Notes: a model not told the origin generated them from the sequence alone. A DNA stretch of 64,000 bases from Streptomyces uncialis (GCF_001905345.1 NZ_LFBV01000001.1:817321-881320); one strand, 5' to 3'; numbered from the stretch's first letter, positions 25,150 to 34,750 are shown. A program made the numbers and translations.

Positions 25150-25598
25150 GTCCCCCCTTGGCTCGCACCCGAGGTCTGTCCGGCTGGACGTACTTGTTCC
25201 CTGTGCCGTCGCTCGTCGGGTGCGCAGTTCCCCGCGCCCCTTCGGGGCGCCATCTGCTTGTTCTTCGGGTCGGTGCCGGTCGGGATTCTCCGTCCTCGCT
25301 CCGGAGGGAGGTTCCGCACCCGAAGGACAACGGGAACGGGGCGCCCCCAAAGGGGCGCGGGGAACTGCGCAAAGACGAGGGCAGACCCGCACCCGAAGAG
25401 CGACCGCAAGGGGGCAGCATCCAGGGGCGCGGGGAACTGCGCACCCACCGAGCGACGGCACAGGGACAAGTGGGTCCAGCCGGACAGACCTCGGAAGCGC
25501 AAGCGAAGGCGGCCCGCGGGGAACTGCGCATCCCACGAACGACCTGTACAGGGACAAGTGCGTCCAGCCGGACAGACCTCGGAAGCGCAAGCGACGGC
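25150..25598. repeat. Mosaic inverted repeat array 2
   Basis: Fills most of the 532-bp gap before the MFS gene. Left part has GCGCAGTTCCCCGCGCCCCT orientation; right part has GGGGCGCGGGGAACTGCGC (three copies) and the terminal module AAGCGCAAGCGA. The centre at 25,260-25,300 holds only the segment CGGGTCGGTGCCGGTCGGGA and lacks the rest of the core seen in arrays 1, 3, 4 and 5. The right end stops within a few bases of the MFS stop codon. Confidence 0.85.
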
Positions 25599-26984
25599 CT
25601 AGGCGATGCGGGGGTGGGCCGGACCGCCCCTCGCCGCTGCCAGGAGGCCCCGTACGGTCGTGGACCAGCCGAGGCCCACGATGCCCGCCGCGACCGACAG
25701 TCCGAGCGCACCGTTCAGCGGCAGGACGATCCCCACCGCGCCCCCCACCACCCACGACATCTGCAACACGGTCTCCGACCGCGCGAACGCCGAGGTCCGC
25801 ACCAGCTCCGGCACGTCCCGCTGGATCAACGCGTCCAGCGACAGCTTCGACAGCGCCTGCGCGAACCCCGCGACCGCCGCGAGACACGCCACCATCACCG
25901 CCCCGAAGAACACCGCCGCCAGCGCCGCCATGCCCACCACGCACGCCACCACCGTCACGATGATGATCTCCGGCGCGCGGGCCCGCAGCCACGCCCCCAC
26001 CGCCGTACCGAGCGCGTTGCCCGCGCCCGCCGACACCCCGACCACCCCGAGGGACACCGCCGCGCTCTGCCCCGTCATCGGATGCTCCCGCAGCAGGAAC
26101 GCCAGGAAGAAGATGAGGAAGCCCGACAGACACCGCTGCGAGGCGTTCACGGCCAGCGCGTGCGTCACCGCCGGGCCGACGGTCCGCAGGCCCGGCCGCC
26201 GCACCTTCCCCGTACGGGCGCGGTACACATGGTCCGGGTCGGCCGCGAGCAGCGCCCGGTCCTCGCCCTTCGCCGAGTCGACCACCCGCGGCATCGACAG
26301 CGACAGGAACGTCCCCGCCACGAACAGCACGAACGCCCCGTACAGCGGCCAGCGCGGCCCCAGCATCTGGAGGCCCGCGCCGATCGGCGCGGCCACCCCC
26401 GTCGCGAGCAGCCCGCCGAGGGTGACCCGTGAGTTCGCCTTCACCAGCGAGAACCCGGGCGGCAGCAGCCGGGGCACCACCGCGCTGCGGACCACCCCGT
26501 ACGCCTTGGACGCGACGAGTACGCCGAGCGCCGCCGGATACAGCTCCAGACTGCCCGTGGCGACCGCCCCGGACAGCAGCAGCGCGAGGACCGCGCGGGC
26601 CAGCATCGCGCCCGCCATCGCCGCGCGGCGCCCGTGGGGCAGCCGGTCCAGCAGCGGGCCGATCACCGGTGCGAGCAGGGTGAAGGGTGCCATCGTGATC
26701 GCCAGATAGAGCGCGACCCGGCCGCGTGCCTCGTCGGTGGGGACGGCGAAGAACACCGTCGAGGCGAGCGCCACGGTGATCATCACGTCCCCGGCGCCGT
26801 TCACCGCGTGCAGCTCGATCAGTTTGCCGAGCCCCGACTCACCCGCCCCGTGGGCGTGCGTCGCCTTGCGGATGCCCCGGGCCGGGCCCGTGAACGGCAT
26901 CCGCAGCACACGGCCCACCGAGCGGCCGGCCCGGCGCAACGGGCCGGGTCCGCCCGGCGAGCGGGGCGACCTGGCTACTGCCAT
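25599..26984 (-). CDS. MFS transporter
   Basis: 461 residues from ATG 26984. After a basic N-terminus of about 55 residues, roughly twelve hydrophobic helices follow; recognisable MFS elements are LIELHAVNGAGDVMITVALA, PVIGPLLDRLPHGRRAAMAG (motif A with DRLPHGRR) and a mid-protein cytoplasmic loop near DSAKGEDRALLAADPDHVYR. The substrate cannot be predicted. It is divergent from DUF3027 and lies upstream of the mqn operon on the same strand, but separated from it by the repeat array, so it is probably a separate transcript. Confidence 0.82.
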   Translation of the reverse strand: MAVARSPRSPGGPGPLRRAGRSVGRVLRMPFTGPARGIRKATHAHGAGESGLGKLIELHAVNGAGDVMITVALASTVFFAVPTDEARGRVALYLAITMAPFTLLAPVIGPLLDRLPHGRRAAMAGAMLARAVLALLLSGAVATGSLELYPAALGVLVASKAYGVVRSAVVPRLLPPGFSLVKANSRVTLGGLLATGVAAPIGAGLQMLGPRWPLYGAFVLFVAGTFLSLSMPRVVDSAKGEDRALLAADPDHVYRARTGKVRRPGLRTVGPAVTHALAVNASQRCLSGFLIFFLAFLLREHPMTGQSAAVSLGVVGVSAGAGNALGTAVGAWLRARAPEIIIVTVVACVVGMAALAAVFFGAVMVACLAAVAGFAQALSKLSLDALIQRDVPELVRTSAFARSETVLQMSWVVGGAVGIVLPLNGALGLSVAAGIVGLGWSTTVRGLLAAARGGPAHPRIA

Positions 26985-27425
26985 CCCGTCATAGTGCCCC
27001 CTGGGAGCACGATCAAGTGGGGATACCGCGTCCCCCGGACGTGGCGTGCCCCACGTACCGCCCCGTGTACCGGCCCCCGTCACCTGGGGCAGGGCGCCCG
27101 TACAGGCCCCGCGCCGGTGTGTCGGGGTATGTCGTGGGGCGGGCCCCGGGAGGTCTCGGGGTGGGAACAACGCGAGCCGCACCGTACGCCGGTGTGGGCG
27201 CGGGCCGCCGGAGAGGGTAGCGTGCGTAGCGCGCCTGCGGTGGTCGGTCCTGGCCGCGCGCCTCTCCGTCATCACGCAGAATGGGTGACACAGGTGCGCC
27301 CGGGTTGATCGGGCGCGGACGTCGACGCGGCCCGCTGGTCCGCTCCGTCCGCGTTCCCGGTGGAACCGAACGCCGCCCGCCAGGAGGGCGCACTCGACAG
27401 ACGGCGTAGGAGAGAAGCGATACCC
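26985..27425. promoter_or_regulatory. Divergent promoter gap between MFS and DUF3027 genes
   Basis: 441 bp without a gene. It contains the direct repeat GTAGCGTGCGTAGCG with a candidate -10 TAGCGT (27218-27223) pointing toward DUF3027, and a hairpin with 7-bp arms GCGCCCG/CGGGCGC at 27296-27316. Promoter assignment is weak because no clear -35 is present. Confidence 0.35.
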
Positions 27426-28400
27426 GTGAGCGCAGCCACAACGCGAAGCCGTACCCCGGACCGTCTGTGCGCGGAGGCCGTCGGCCTCGCCCGCACCGCC
27501 GCCGAGGAGACCGCCGCGCCGGGGGTGGTGGGTGAGCATGTCGCGACGGTCGTCGAGGGCGACCGCGTGGTCACGCATCTGTTCGAATGCAAGGAGCCCG
27601 GCTACCGGGGCTGGCGCTGGGCCGTGACCGTGGCCCGCGCGTCCCGCGCCAAGCAGGTCACCCTCGACGAGACGGTGCTGCTGCCGGGCCCCGACGCGCT
27701 GCTGGCCCCCGAATGGCTGCCCTGGAGCGAGCGGCTGCGCCCCGGTGACCTCGGTCCCGGGGACCTGCTGCCCACCGAGGACGACGATCCGCGGCTGGAG
27801 CCCGGCGCCGTCGTGGCCCCGGAGGCCGTGGAATCCGACGACGCGGACGCCGCCCTGTCCGGGGCCGTGGACGACACCCGGCTGGCGGGCGGCCGGTCCG
27901 GTGAGGACGCGCCCGCGCCGAACTCCGTCCGCTCCGAGGAGTGGGCCGGGCTCGACGCGGCCCGGGAGGCCGCGGGGAGGACCGACGGGCCGCCGCCCGC
28001 GCTGCCCGTCACGCCCTCGCGCGGGGACATCGCCGAGGTCGCCGTCGAGCTGGGGCTCGGGCGGGCCCGGGTGCTGTCGCGGTACGGGCTGCGGGACGCG
28101 GCGGACCGCTGGGACGTGGCGTTCGGCGCGGGTACGCCGATGGCGCAGGCCGCGCCGGCGAACTGCGGTTCGTGCGGATTCCTCACCCCGCTGGGCGGTG
28201 CGCTCGGGCAGGCGTTCGGTGCCTGCGCGAACGAGTTCTCGCCCGCGGACGGGCGGCTCGTGTCGCTCGCGTACGGGTGCGGGGGGCATTCGGAGGCCGC
28301 GGTCATGCCCCGGGCCGCCCCGATGACCCCGCCGGTCCTCGACGAGACCCGCGTCGACGTCTTCCCCCTCCACACCACGGAGTCCCCCGACCCCACCTGA
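27426..28400 (+). CDS. DUF3027 domain protein
   Basis: 324 residues from GTG 27426. The DUF3027 pattern is seen in two halves: N-terminal VGEHVATVVEGDRVVTHLFE then PGYRGWRWAVTVARA and LLAPEWLPWSERL, and C-terminal DIAEVAVELGLGRARVLSRY with the four-cysteine-like cluster NCGSCGF ... GACANEF ... YGCGGHSE, which may bind a metal. A low-complexity acidic linker separates them (about residues 120-190). The family is conserved in actinobacteria near cold-shock and mqn genes; its role is unknown. Confidence 0.85.
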   Translation: MSAATTRSRTPDRLCAEAVGLARTAAEETAAPGVVGEHVATVVEGDRVVTHLFECKEPGYRGWRWAVTVARASRAKQVTLDETVLLPGPDALLAPEWLPWSERLRPGDLGPGDLLPTEDDDPRLEPGAVVAPEAVESDDADAALSGAVDDTRLAGGRSGEDAPAPNSVRSEEWAGLDAAREAAGRTDGPPPALPVTPSRGDIAEVAVELGLGRARVLSRYGLRDAADRWDVAFGAGTPMAQAAPANCGSCGFLTPLGGALGQAFGACANEFSPADGRLVSLAYGCGGHSEAAVMPRAAPMTPPVLDETRVDVFPLHTTESPDPT

Positions 28401-29165
28401 CGCCTTCGCTCGCGCTTCCCAGGTCCGTCCGGCTGGACGCACTTGTCCCTGTGCCCCGGGGTCTGTCCGGCTGGACGCACTTGTTCCTGTGTAGGTCGCT
28501 CGGTGGGTGCGCAGTTCCCCGCGCCCCTGGGGTTCCACACCTGGACGTACCTGTCCCTGTGCGGGTCGGACGGGGGTGCGCAGTTCCCCGCGGGTCGCCT
28601 TCGCTTGCGCTTCCCAGGTCCGTCCGGCTGGACGCACTTGTCCCGGTGCCGTCGCTGGTCGTTTTCGCGCAGTTCCCCGCGCCCCTTTGGGGCGCGTCCT
28701 GTGGGTTCTTCGGGTCGGTGCCGGTCGGGATTCTCCGTCCTCGCTCCAACGCGCTCGGTAGGGACGGGAAGGTGGCCCCACTGGTGGCGTCGGAGTCTGC
28801 GGGCAGAGATTCCCGCCCACCCCCTCCCGCAGCAGCGCGACCGCGCGAGGAGGGGGCCCGCACCCGAAAGACAACGGGAATGGGGCGCCCCGTCAGGGGC
28901 GCGGGGAACTGCGCAAAAACGAGGGCGGACCCGCACCCGAAGAGCGACCGAAATAGGGCAGCATCCAGGGGCGCGGGGAACTGCGCACCCCACGAGTGAC
29001 GGCACAGCAGCGAAGTACGCCCAGCACAGGAAACCCAGGGGCGAGGGGAACTGCGCACCCACCGAGCGACCCGCACAGGAACAAGTGCGTCCAGCCGGAC
29101 AGACCCAGGGGCACAGGGACGAGTGCGCTCAGCGGAGAGACCTCAAAAGCGCGAGCGAAGGCGAC
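28401..29165. repeat. Mosaic inverted repeat array 3
   Basis: Starts at the base after the DUF3027 stop with GCCTTCGCTCGCGCTTCCCA and ends about 70 bp before the sacsin-like gene with AAAAGCGCGAGCGAAGGCGAC. Left modules carry GCGCAGTTCCCCGCG (three copies); right modules carry GGGGCGCGGGGAACTGCGC (three copies). The central core at about 28,690-28,855 is in reverse orientation relative to arrays 1 and 4. No credible gene. Confidence 0.87.
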
Positions 29166-29235
29166 AAGGTACCTTCGCCGCTGAGGGCCTGAGGCCACCG
29201 TAAGAGGACGACCGAGGACAACCGAGGAGCACCCC

Positions 29236-32200
29236 GTGACCCAGCCCGCGAGCCCCACCCCGGAGGGGACCGCCGACCCCTTCGGCACAGCGAGCCTGCG
29301 CCAAGAGGTCCTCACGGCCTGGCACACCACCCCCACCCGCTTCCGCGAGGACGCCAACGCCGAGGAGGACCTCGCCCTCGGCGGCCACCGCGACCGCCTC
29401 GTCGTCGAACTCGCCCAGAACGCCGCCGACGCGGCGTCCCGCACCACCGCCCCCGGCCGGCTGCGCCTCACCCTCCACGACGACGGCACCCCGCACGGGG
29501 TCCTCACCGCCGCGAACACCGGCGCCCCCCTCGACGCGACCGGCGCCGTCTCCCTGTCCACCCTGCGGGCCTCCGCGAAGCGCGACGACGACGCGCGGGG
29601 CGCGGTGGGCCGCTTCGGCGTCGGGTTCGCCGCCGTGCTCGCCGTCACCGACGAGCCCGCCGTCCTCAGCCGCGCGGGCGGCGTCCGCTGGTCCCTCACC
29701 GAGGCCCGCGCCCTCGCCGCCGAGACCGCCGCGCAGGCCACGGACACGGGCACCGGCAAGGGCAAGGGCACCGCCCCCCGTACCGGCAGCCTCGACGACG
29801 AACTGCGCCGCCGCGAGGGCCATGTCCCGCTGCTGAGGCTCCCGTTCCCCGCCGAGGGCCCCGTACCGGACTCCTACGACACGGTCGTCGTCATGCCGTT
29901 GCGTGACGCCGCCGCCCGTGACCTCGCCGAACGGCTCCTCACCGGGATCGACGAGGCCCTGCTGCTCACCCTCCCGGGCCTCGCCGAGGTGACCGTGGAG
30001 CTGCCGGACGGCTCCGTACGGACCCTCGGCCGCCGTACGGACACCCCGTACACGGTGATCGAGGACAGCCGCGACGGCACCACCCGGTGGCGTACCGTCG
30101 CCCGTGCCGGCGCGCTGACCGCCGATCTGCTGGCCGGCCGTCCCACCGAGGAACGTCTGCGTCCGCACTGGTCGGTGACCTGGGCGGTGCCCGTGGACGA
30201 CGCCGGTGCCCCCCGTCCGCCGCGCACCGCGCCCGTACTGCACGCGCCGACCCCGAGCGACGAACCCCTCGGCGTACCGGCCCTGCTGATCGCGTCGTTC
30301 CCGCTGGACCCCACCCGCCGCCACGCCGCCCCGGGCCCGCTGACCGACTTCCTGGTGACCCGCGCCGCCGACGCCTACGCCGAACTCCTCGCCGACTGGC
30401 GCCCGGTGGGCCCCGGGATCGTCGATCTGGTCCCCGGCCCGCTGGGCCGCGCCGAACTCGACGGGGCGCTGCGCGCGGCCGTCCTGGAGCGGCTGCCCCG
30501 CACCGCGTTCCTGCCGCCCGCCGCCGACCCCGACCGCACCCCGCACGGGGACGACGCCGCACCCGGCGGATGGGACGACGGCACCACCACCCGCGGCCCC
30601 GACAGGCACGCGCTGCGCCCCCGGGACGCCGAACTCGTGGAGGGCGCGGGCGCGGACACCGTACGGGTCCTCTCGGAGGTGCTGCCGAGCCTGCTGCCCG
30701 CCGGGCTGGAACGGCGCGCCGAGCTGCGCACCCTGGGTGTGGCCCGGGTTCCGCTGACCGACGCCGTCGACCGGCTGGCCGGGCTGGAGCGCGACCCCGA
30801 GTGGTGGTGGCGGCTGTACGACAGCCTGGCCGGGGTCGACCCGGACCGGCTGACGGGCCTGCCGGTGCCGCTCGCCGACGGCCGGACCACGATCGGGCCC
30901 CGGCAGATCCTGCTGCCCGTCCCCGGTCAGGGCGCGGGCACCGGGCCGGAGCCGGGCGGTGGCGGTCCCGCCGCGCTCGCCCGGCTCGGTCTGAAGGTCG
31001 CCCACCCCGACGCGGCGCACCCGCTGCTGGAGAAGCTGGGCGCCCTCCCGGCGACCCCCCGCGCGGTGCTCACGACCCCGCAGGTCAGGGCCGCCGTCGC
31101 CGCGTCGATGGACGACGAGGCCTGGTACGACGACCCGTTCCCCGACGACTCCGGCGCCCCCGGCGCCGGCGGCCCGCCCGACGCGGAACAGCTCGCGGAA
31201 CTCGTCCTCGGACTGGTCCGGGACGCCGCGCTCGCCCCGGGCGACGAGCCGTGGCTCGGCGCGCTGGCCCTCACCGACGAGGACGGCGAACCCGCTCCGG
31301 CGGGTGAGCTGGTCCTGCCGGGCAGCCCGTTCGCGCAGGTCGTCCGCGAGGGCGAACTGGCGGCCGTGGAAACGGAGCTCGCCGAACGCTGGGGCGCGCA
31401 GCCGCTCGCCGCCTGCGGGGTCCTCGCCGACTTCGCGCTGGTCCGCGCCATGGACGTGGTCCTCGACCCGGACGAACTGGAGCCCCGCGAGGGGGACTTC
31501 GCCGAGTCCGACGACGCGGGCCTGCTGGACGCCGTCGACGTGTGGTGCGAGGACCTGCTGGACGGGCTCCCGGACACCCCCGTCCCGCCGGTCGCCGCCG
31601 AGCTGATCGCCGTCCGAGACCTGGACCTGGTGGACGACGACCGCTGGCCCGAGGCCCTCGCCCTGCTGTCCCGGCCGCCGCTGCGGGACGCCCTCACCCA
31701 GCGGGTGCGGGTGCTGCTGCCGGACGGCCGCGTGCAGAGCGTCCGCCCGTACACGGCCTGGTGGCTGCGCGGCCACCCCGTCCTGGAGGGCCGCCGTCCG
31801 GCGGGGCTGCGCGCGGCCGGGAGCGACCCGCTGCTCGCCGGGCTGTACGAGTCCGCCGACGCGGCCGGTTTCGACGACGAGCAGGTCCTCGCGGCCCTCG
31901 GGGTGCGGACCTCGGTCGCCGCGCTGCTGGACGAGCCGGGGGGCGCCGCCGAACTCCTCGAACGCCTCGCGGACCCGGACCGCGATGTCACCACCGCCCA
32001 ACTCCACGCCCTGTACGGGGCGCTGGCGGAGCTGGAGCCGGACCAGGTGACGCTGCCGGACGAGCTGCGGGCCGTGGTCGACGGCCGGGTCACCGTCGTG
32101 GACGCGGCCACCGCCGTGGTCGCGGACTCCCCGGACCTGCTGCCGCTGGCCGCCGGGCTGCCGCTGCTGCCGGTCAGCCCGTCCCGGGCCGCCGACCTCG

Positions 32201-32532
32201 CCGAACTGTTCCAGGTGCGGCGCCTGGGCGCGGTGGTCACGGGGGACGTGTCGGACGACGGTGTGGTGCGGACGACCCCGGAGCCGGTACGGGTCCTGCT
32301 GGGCGCGTCGGTCCCGGCCACGTACACCGAGCACGAGGAACTGTTCGTCGGGGACGTGGAACTCGACTGGCACCGCACGGCCGAAGGGGTCGTGCACGCG
32401 GCGACGCTGGAGGGTGTCGCGGCCGGTCTCGCCTGGGCGGCCGGTCAGTGGCCCCGCCGCTTCGAGGTCGCCGCGCTGCTGGAGGACCCGACCCGTACCG
32501 ACGAACTGGCCCGTGACCGCTGGTTCGACTGA
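29236..32532 (+). CDS. Sacsin-like GHKL ATPase, 1098 residues
   Basis: Start GTG 29236 with GAGGAG seven bases upstream. The N-terminal 250 residues carry the HSP90/sacsin type GHKL ATP-binding site: ELAQNAADA at 58-66 (N box), HDDGTPHGVLTAANTG (82-96, G1-like) and GRFGVGFAAVL (125-135, G2). There is no histidine-kinase phosphoacceptor domain. The remaining 800 residues are helical/mixed without known catalytic motifs and are unusually rich in Leu, Asp and Pro. Bacterial sacsin-N proteins are thought to be chaperone-like or part of defence/stress systems, but none of that is shown here. Flanked by array 3 upstream and a hairpin terminator downstream, it is a single-gene unit. Confidence 0.82.
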   Translation: MTQPASPTPEGTADPFGTASLRQEVLTAWHTTPTRFREDANAEEDLALGGHRDRLVVELAQNAADAASRTTAPGRLRLTLHDDGTPHGVLTAANTGAPLDATGAVSLSTLRASAKRDDDARGAVGRFGVGFAAVLAVTDEPAVLSRAGGVRWSLTEARALAAETAAQATDTGTGKGKGTAPRTGSLDDELRRREGHVPLLRLPFPAEGPVPDSYDTVVVMPLRDAAARDLAERLLTGIDEALLLTLPGLAEVTVELPDGSVRTLGRRTDTPYTVIEDSRDGTTRWRTVARAGALTADLLAGRPTEERLRPHWSVTWAVPVDDAGAPRPPRTAPVLHAPTPSDEPLGVPALLIASFPLDPTRRHAAPGPLTDFLVTRAADAYAELLADWRPVGPGIVDLVPGPLGRAELDGALRAAVLERLPRTAFLPPAADPDRTPHGDDAAPGGWDDGTTTRGPDRHALRPRDAELVEGAGADTVRVLSEVLPSLLPAGLERRAELRTLGVARVPLTDAVDRLAGLERDPEWWWRLYDSLAGVDPDRLTGLPVPLADGRTTIGPRQILLPVPGQGAGTGPEPGGGGPAALARLGLKVAHPDAAHPLLEKLGALPATPRAVLTTPQVRAAVAASMDDEAWYDDPFPDDSGAPGAGGPPDAEQLAELVLGLVRDAALAPGDEPWLGALALTDEDGEPAPAGELVLPGSPFAQVVREGELAAVETELAERWGAQPLAACGVLADFALVRAMDVVLDPDELEPREGDFAESDDAGLLDAVDVWCEDLLDGLPDTPVPPVAAELIAVRDLDLVDDDRWPEALALLSRPPLRDALTQRVRVLLPDGRVQSVRPYTAWWLRGHPVLEGRRPAGLRAAGSDPLLAGLYESADAAGFDDEQVLAALGVRTSVAALLDEPGGAAELLERLADPDRDVTTAQLHALYGALAELEPDQVTLPDELRAVVDGRVTVVDAATAVVADSPDLLPLAAGLPLLPVSPSRAADLAELFQVRRLGAVVTGDVSDDGVVRTTPEPVRVLLGASVPATYTEHEELFVGDVELDWHRTAEGVVHAATLEGVAAGLAWAAGQWPRRFEVAALLEDPTRTDELARDRWFD

Positions 32533-32568
32533 CGTCCCGACCGCCCCTCCCGCGCGACCCCGACCACC

Positions 32569-32597
32569 GCTCCGGGGCCCGGCCCCGACCCCGGAGC
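32569..32597 (+). terminator. Hairpin after the sacsin-like gene
   Basis: Perfect 9-bp stem GCTCCGGGG / CCCCGGAGC with an 11-base loop, 36 bp after the stop codon. Confidence 0.6.
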
Positions 32598-32690
32598 CGG
32601 GCCTCGCGTCACCATGCGAACGGTGTTAACTCGGCTCACGCGATAAAATCTTGTGGACGGATGCAACCGTTCAATGGCATGGTGTGTCTT

Positions 32691-32808
32691 GTCCGTTGAG
32701 TCATCCGGCTCAACGGACCGACCCGGGCTTTCCGGTGGCCCCGCGCCCCAGAATTGGGGGGTGGCGTGTGCGGCCGCTCGTCAGCCCCTGGATTTACTTG
32801 GGGAATTC
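32691..32808 (+). ncRNA. Structured leader of secreted paralog 1
   Basis: Stem 1 is a perfect 10-bp inverted repeat GTCCGTTGAG/CTCAACGGAC (32691-32700, 32709-32718). Stem 2 pairs CGCGCC (32742-32747) with GGCGTG (32763-32768), extended by CCCC/GGGG. The Shine-Dalgarno TTGGGGA could pair with CCCC about 12 bases upstream. The arrangement is repeated before paralogs 2 and 3. Confidence 0.5.
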
Positions 32809-33591
32809 ATGCGCATCCGCGTATCCGCCGCCGTCGTCACCGGCGCCCTGGCCGTCTCCGCGCTGGCCGTCCCGGCCGCCCAGGCCGCTCCGGCCGCCGA
32901 GGCCGTCAAGCTGACCAACATCAAGGTCAACGGCGGCAAGGACGTCGTCGTGGGCACCACGGCCAAGAAGACGTTCACAGTGACCTTCACCGCCAGCCAC
33001 AGCTCGGGCATCTACCCCGACGCCAACATCACGGTGGAGCGCGGGAACGTGTCCACGACCGGCAACATCCTCCTCCCGGAGGAGTGGGGCACCGGGGCCG
33101 ACGCCTGCAAGTCCGTCTCCGCCACGACCTCCAACTGCAAGGCCACCTTCGTGGTCGAGCCGTACTACGACTTGGACAATGTCGACGCCGCCACGTGGAA
33201 GACCGACGTCCTGGTCCAGTCGCTGGAGGGGGCCGACCTCGAATCGAACAACATCAAGAGCTGGCGCCTCCAGCGCCTCTCGAAGCTCACGGTCAACGCG
33301 GCTCCCGAGCCGATCAAGAAGGGCAAGACCCTGACGGTCACGGGCGCCCTGACCCGCGCCAACTGGGACACCGACAAGTACGCGGGTTACACCTCGCAGC
33401 CGGTGAAGCTCCAGTACCAGAAGCGCGGTTCGACCGCGTGGAGCACGGTCAAGACCGTCAAGAGCGACGGCCGTGGCAACCTGAAGACCACGGTCAAGGC
33501 GACCGCTGACGGTTCGTTCCGTTACAGCTTCGCCGGTACGTCGACCACCCCGGCGGTCAACTCCGGCGCGGACTACGTCGACGTGCGCTGA
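32809..33591 (+). CDS. Secreted beta-sandwich protein, paralog 1
   Basis: 260 residues from ATG 32809, with TTGGGGAA upstream. Sec signal peptide (RIRVSAAVVTGALAVSALAV, cleavage near AQA). The N-terminal domain (30-155) starts VKLTNIKVNGGKDVVVGTTA and has one disulfide-like pair (DACKSV and SNCKAT). The C-terminal 105-residue domain begins KLTVNAAPEPIKKGKTLTVT and ends YVDVR; it looks like an Ig-like/Invasin-type sandwich. From memory, similar two-domain Streptomyces proteins are annotated DUF5707. Function unknown. The C-terminal domain is identical in sequence to that of paralog 2. Confidence 0.85.
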   Translation: MRIRVSAAVVTGALAVSALAVPAAQAAPAAEAVKLTNIKVNGGKDVVVGTTAKKTFTVTFTASHSSGIYPDANITVERGNVSTTGNILLPEEWGTGADACKSVSATTSNCKATFVVEPYYDLDNVDAATWKTDVLVQSLEGADLESNNIKSWRLQRLSKLTVNAAPEPIKKGKTLTVTGALTRANWDTDKYAGYTSQPVKLQYQKRGSTAWSTVKTVKSDGRGNLKTTVKATADGSFRYSFAGTSTTPAVNSGADYVDVR

Positions 33592-33616
33592 CGCACCACG
33601 ATCCGCAGCGTATGAC

Positions 33617-33671
33617 GGGCGCTGCCGCCATCGGGGCCAGAGGAACCCTCTCCCCTTCGGCGGCGGCGCCC
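33617..33671 (+). terminator. Long hairpin after paralog 1
   Basis: Arms GGGCGCTGCCGCC and GGCGGCGGCGCCC pair fully with one G-U, and inner GGGG/CCCC and AGAG/CTCT pairs extend the stem. The equivalent hairpin after paralog 2 has compensatory changes. Confidence 0.7.
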
Positions 33672-33733
33672 TTCCATGTCGCGGCGCGTACGCGTTTCCT
33701 GCAACCAGGCGGCCGTCCGCGGGGTCTGAGCGG

Positions 33734-33845
33734 GTGGAGCCGGTACGGCTCCACGACCGAACCGGGTCGCCGGACACAGGCACGCCCCCGTATCGGACGG
33801 TGGCGTGCCGGGCCGGCGGCCCCACGGCACCTGGGGACAACACAT
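33734..33845 (+). ncRNA. Structured leader of secreted paralog 2
   Basis: Stem 1 GTGGAGCC/GGCTCCAC (33734-33741, 33747-33754). Stem 2 GGCACGCC/GGCGTGCC (33779-33786, 33802-33809). Between them the segment GACCGAACCGGGTCGCCGGA is shared with paralog 3. CCCC near 33820 can pair with the GGGG of the ribosome binding site CTGGGGA. Confidence 0.5.
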
Positions 33846-34670
33846 ATGCGAACTCGCGCTTCTGCCGGCTTAACCACCGGCGCTCTGGCCCTTTCCGCCC
33901 TGATGGTCCCGGCCGCGCACGCGTCCGGTGACGACTCCCGCGTTCCCGCCGACCTGCCGACGCCGTTCGCGGCGTCCTCCAGCGCCGCGGGGAACATCAC
34001 CAAGGTGACCGTCAACGGCGGCAAGCCCGTCGCCGTCGGCACGTCCAAGAAGAAGTTCACCGTCGAGGTCAGCGCGTCGAACGAGGCGGGCGTACTTCTT
34101 GCCGTCGCCGCCCTGTGGCGCGGCAGCGACTTCGACAACCCGGACGTGTTCCTGGAGGAGGACGACACGGGGACCGCCGAGCCGTGCAAGTACACCGCCA
34201 CCACGGCCACCTGCAAGTACACGTTCACGGCCGACCCGCGGGCGAAGCTCGCGAACAAGGACGCGGGGTCCTGGAAGGTCGCCGGGATGGCGATCGACGG
34301 CACCTTCCAGCCCGTCGCCCTGGTGGAGAACTTCAAGAGCGTCAAGGTGCTGCGCGCGGCCAAGCTCACGGTCAACGCGGCTCCCGAGCCGATCAAGAAG
34401 GGCAAGACCCTGACGGTCACGGGTGCTCTGACCCGTGCCAACTGGGACACCGACAAGTACGCGGGTTATACCTCGCAGCCGGTGAAGCTCCAGTACCAGA
34501 AGCGTGGTTCGACCGCGTGGAGCACGGTCAAGACCGTCAAGAGCGACGGTCGTGGCAACCTGAAGACCACGGTCAAGGCGACCGCTGACGGTTCGTTCCG
34601 CTACAGCTTCGCCGGCACCTCGACCACCCCGGCGGTCAACTCCGGCGCGGACTACGTCGACGTGCGCTGA
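33846..34670 (+). CDS. Secreted beta-sandwich protein, paralog 2
   Basis: 274 residues from ATG 33846. Signal peptide RTRASAGLTTGALALSALMV with cleavage near AHA. The N-terminal domain (ITKVTVNGGKPVAVGTSKK, paired cysteines EPCKYT and ATCKYT) differs clearly from paralog 1 but resembles paralog 3. The C-terminal domain from KLTVNAAPEPIKK to YVDVR is identical in protein to paralog 1 and nearly identical in DNA. Extracellular location is expected, function unknown. Confidence 0.85.
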   Translation: MRTRASAGLTTGALALSALMVPAAHASGDDSRVPADLPTPFAASSSAAGNITKVTVNGGKPVAVGTSKKKFTVEVSASNEAGVLLAVAALWRGSDFDNPDVFLEEDDTGTAEPCKYTATTATCKYTFTADPRAKLANKDAGSWKVAGMAIDGTFQPVALVENFKSVKVLRAAKLTVNAAPEPIKKGKTLTVTGALTRANWDTDKYAGYTSQPVKLQYQKRGSTAWSTVKTVKSDGRGNLKTTVKATADGSFRYSFAGTSTTPAVNSGADYVDVR

Positions 34671-34699
34671 CGCACCACGACCCACAGCGCATGACGGGC

Positions 34700-34750
34700 G
34701 CCGCCGCCGACGGGACCGGAGGAATCCTCATCCCCGTCGGCGGTGGCGGC
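34700..34750 (+). terminator. Long hairpin after paralog 2
   Basis: GCCGCCGCCGACGGG pairs with CCCGTCGGCGG plus GGCGGC on the other arm; the inner stem GGAGG/TCCTC continues it. Same position and shape as the hairpin after paralog 1 but with different bases on both arms. Confidence 0.65.

Noticed and set aside
27013..27441. Minus-strand open frame in the divergent gap upstream of DUF3027
   Set aside because: Composition is Pro/Arg-rich without motifs, it lacks an RBS and overlaps the DUF3027 start; a high-GC shadow.
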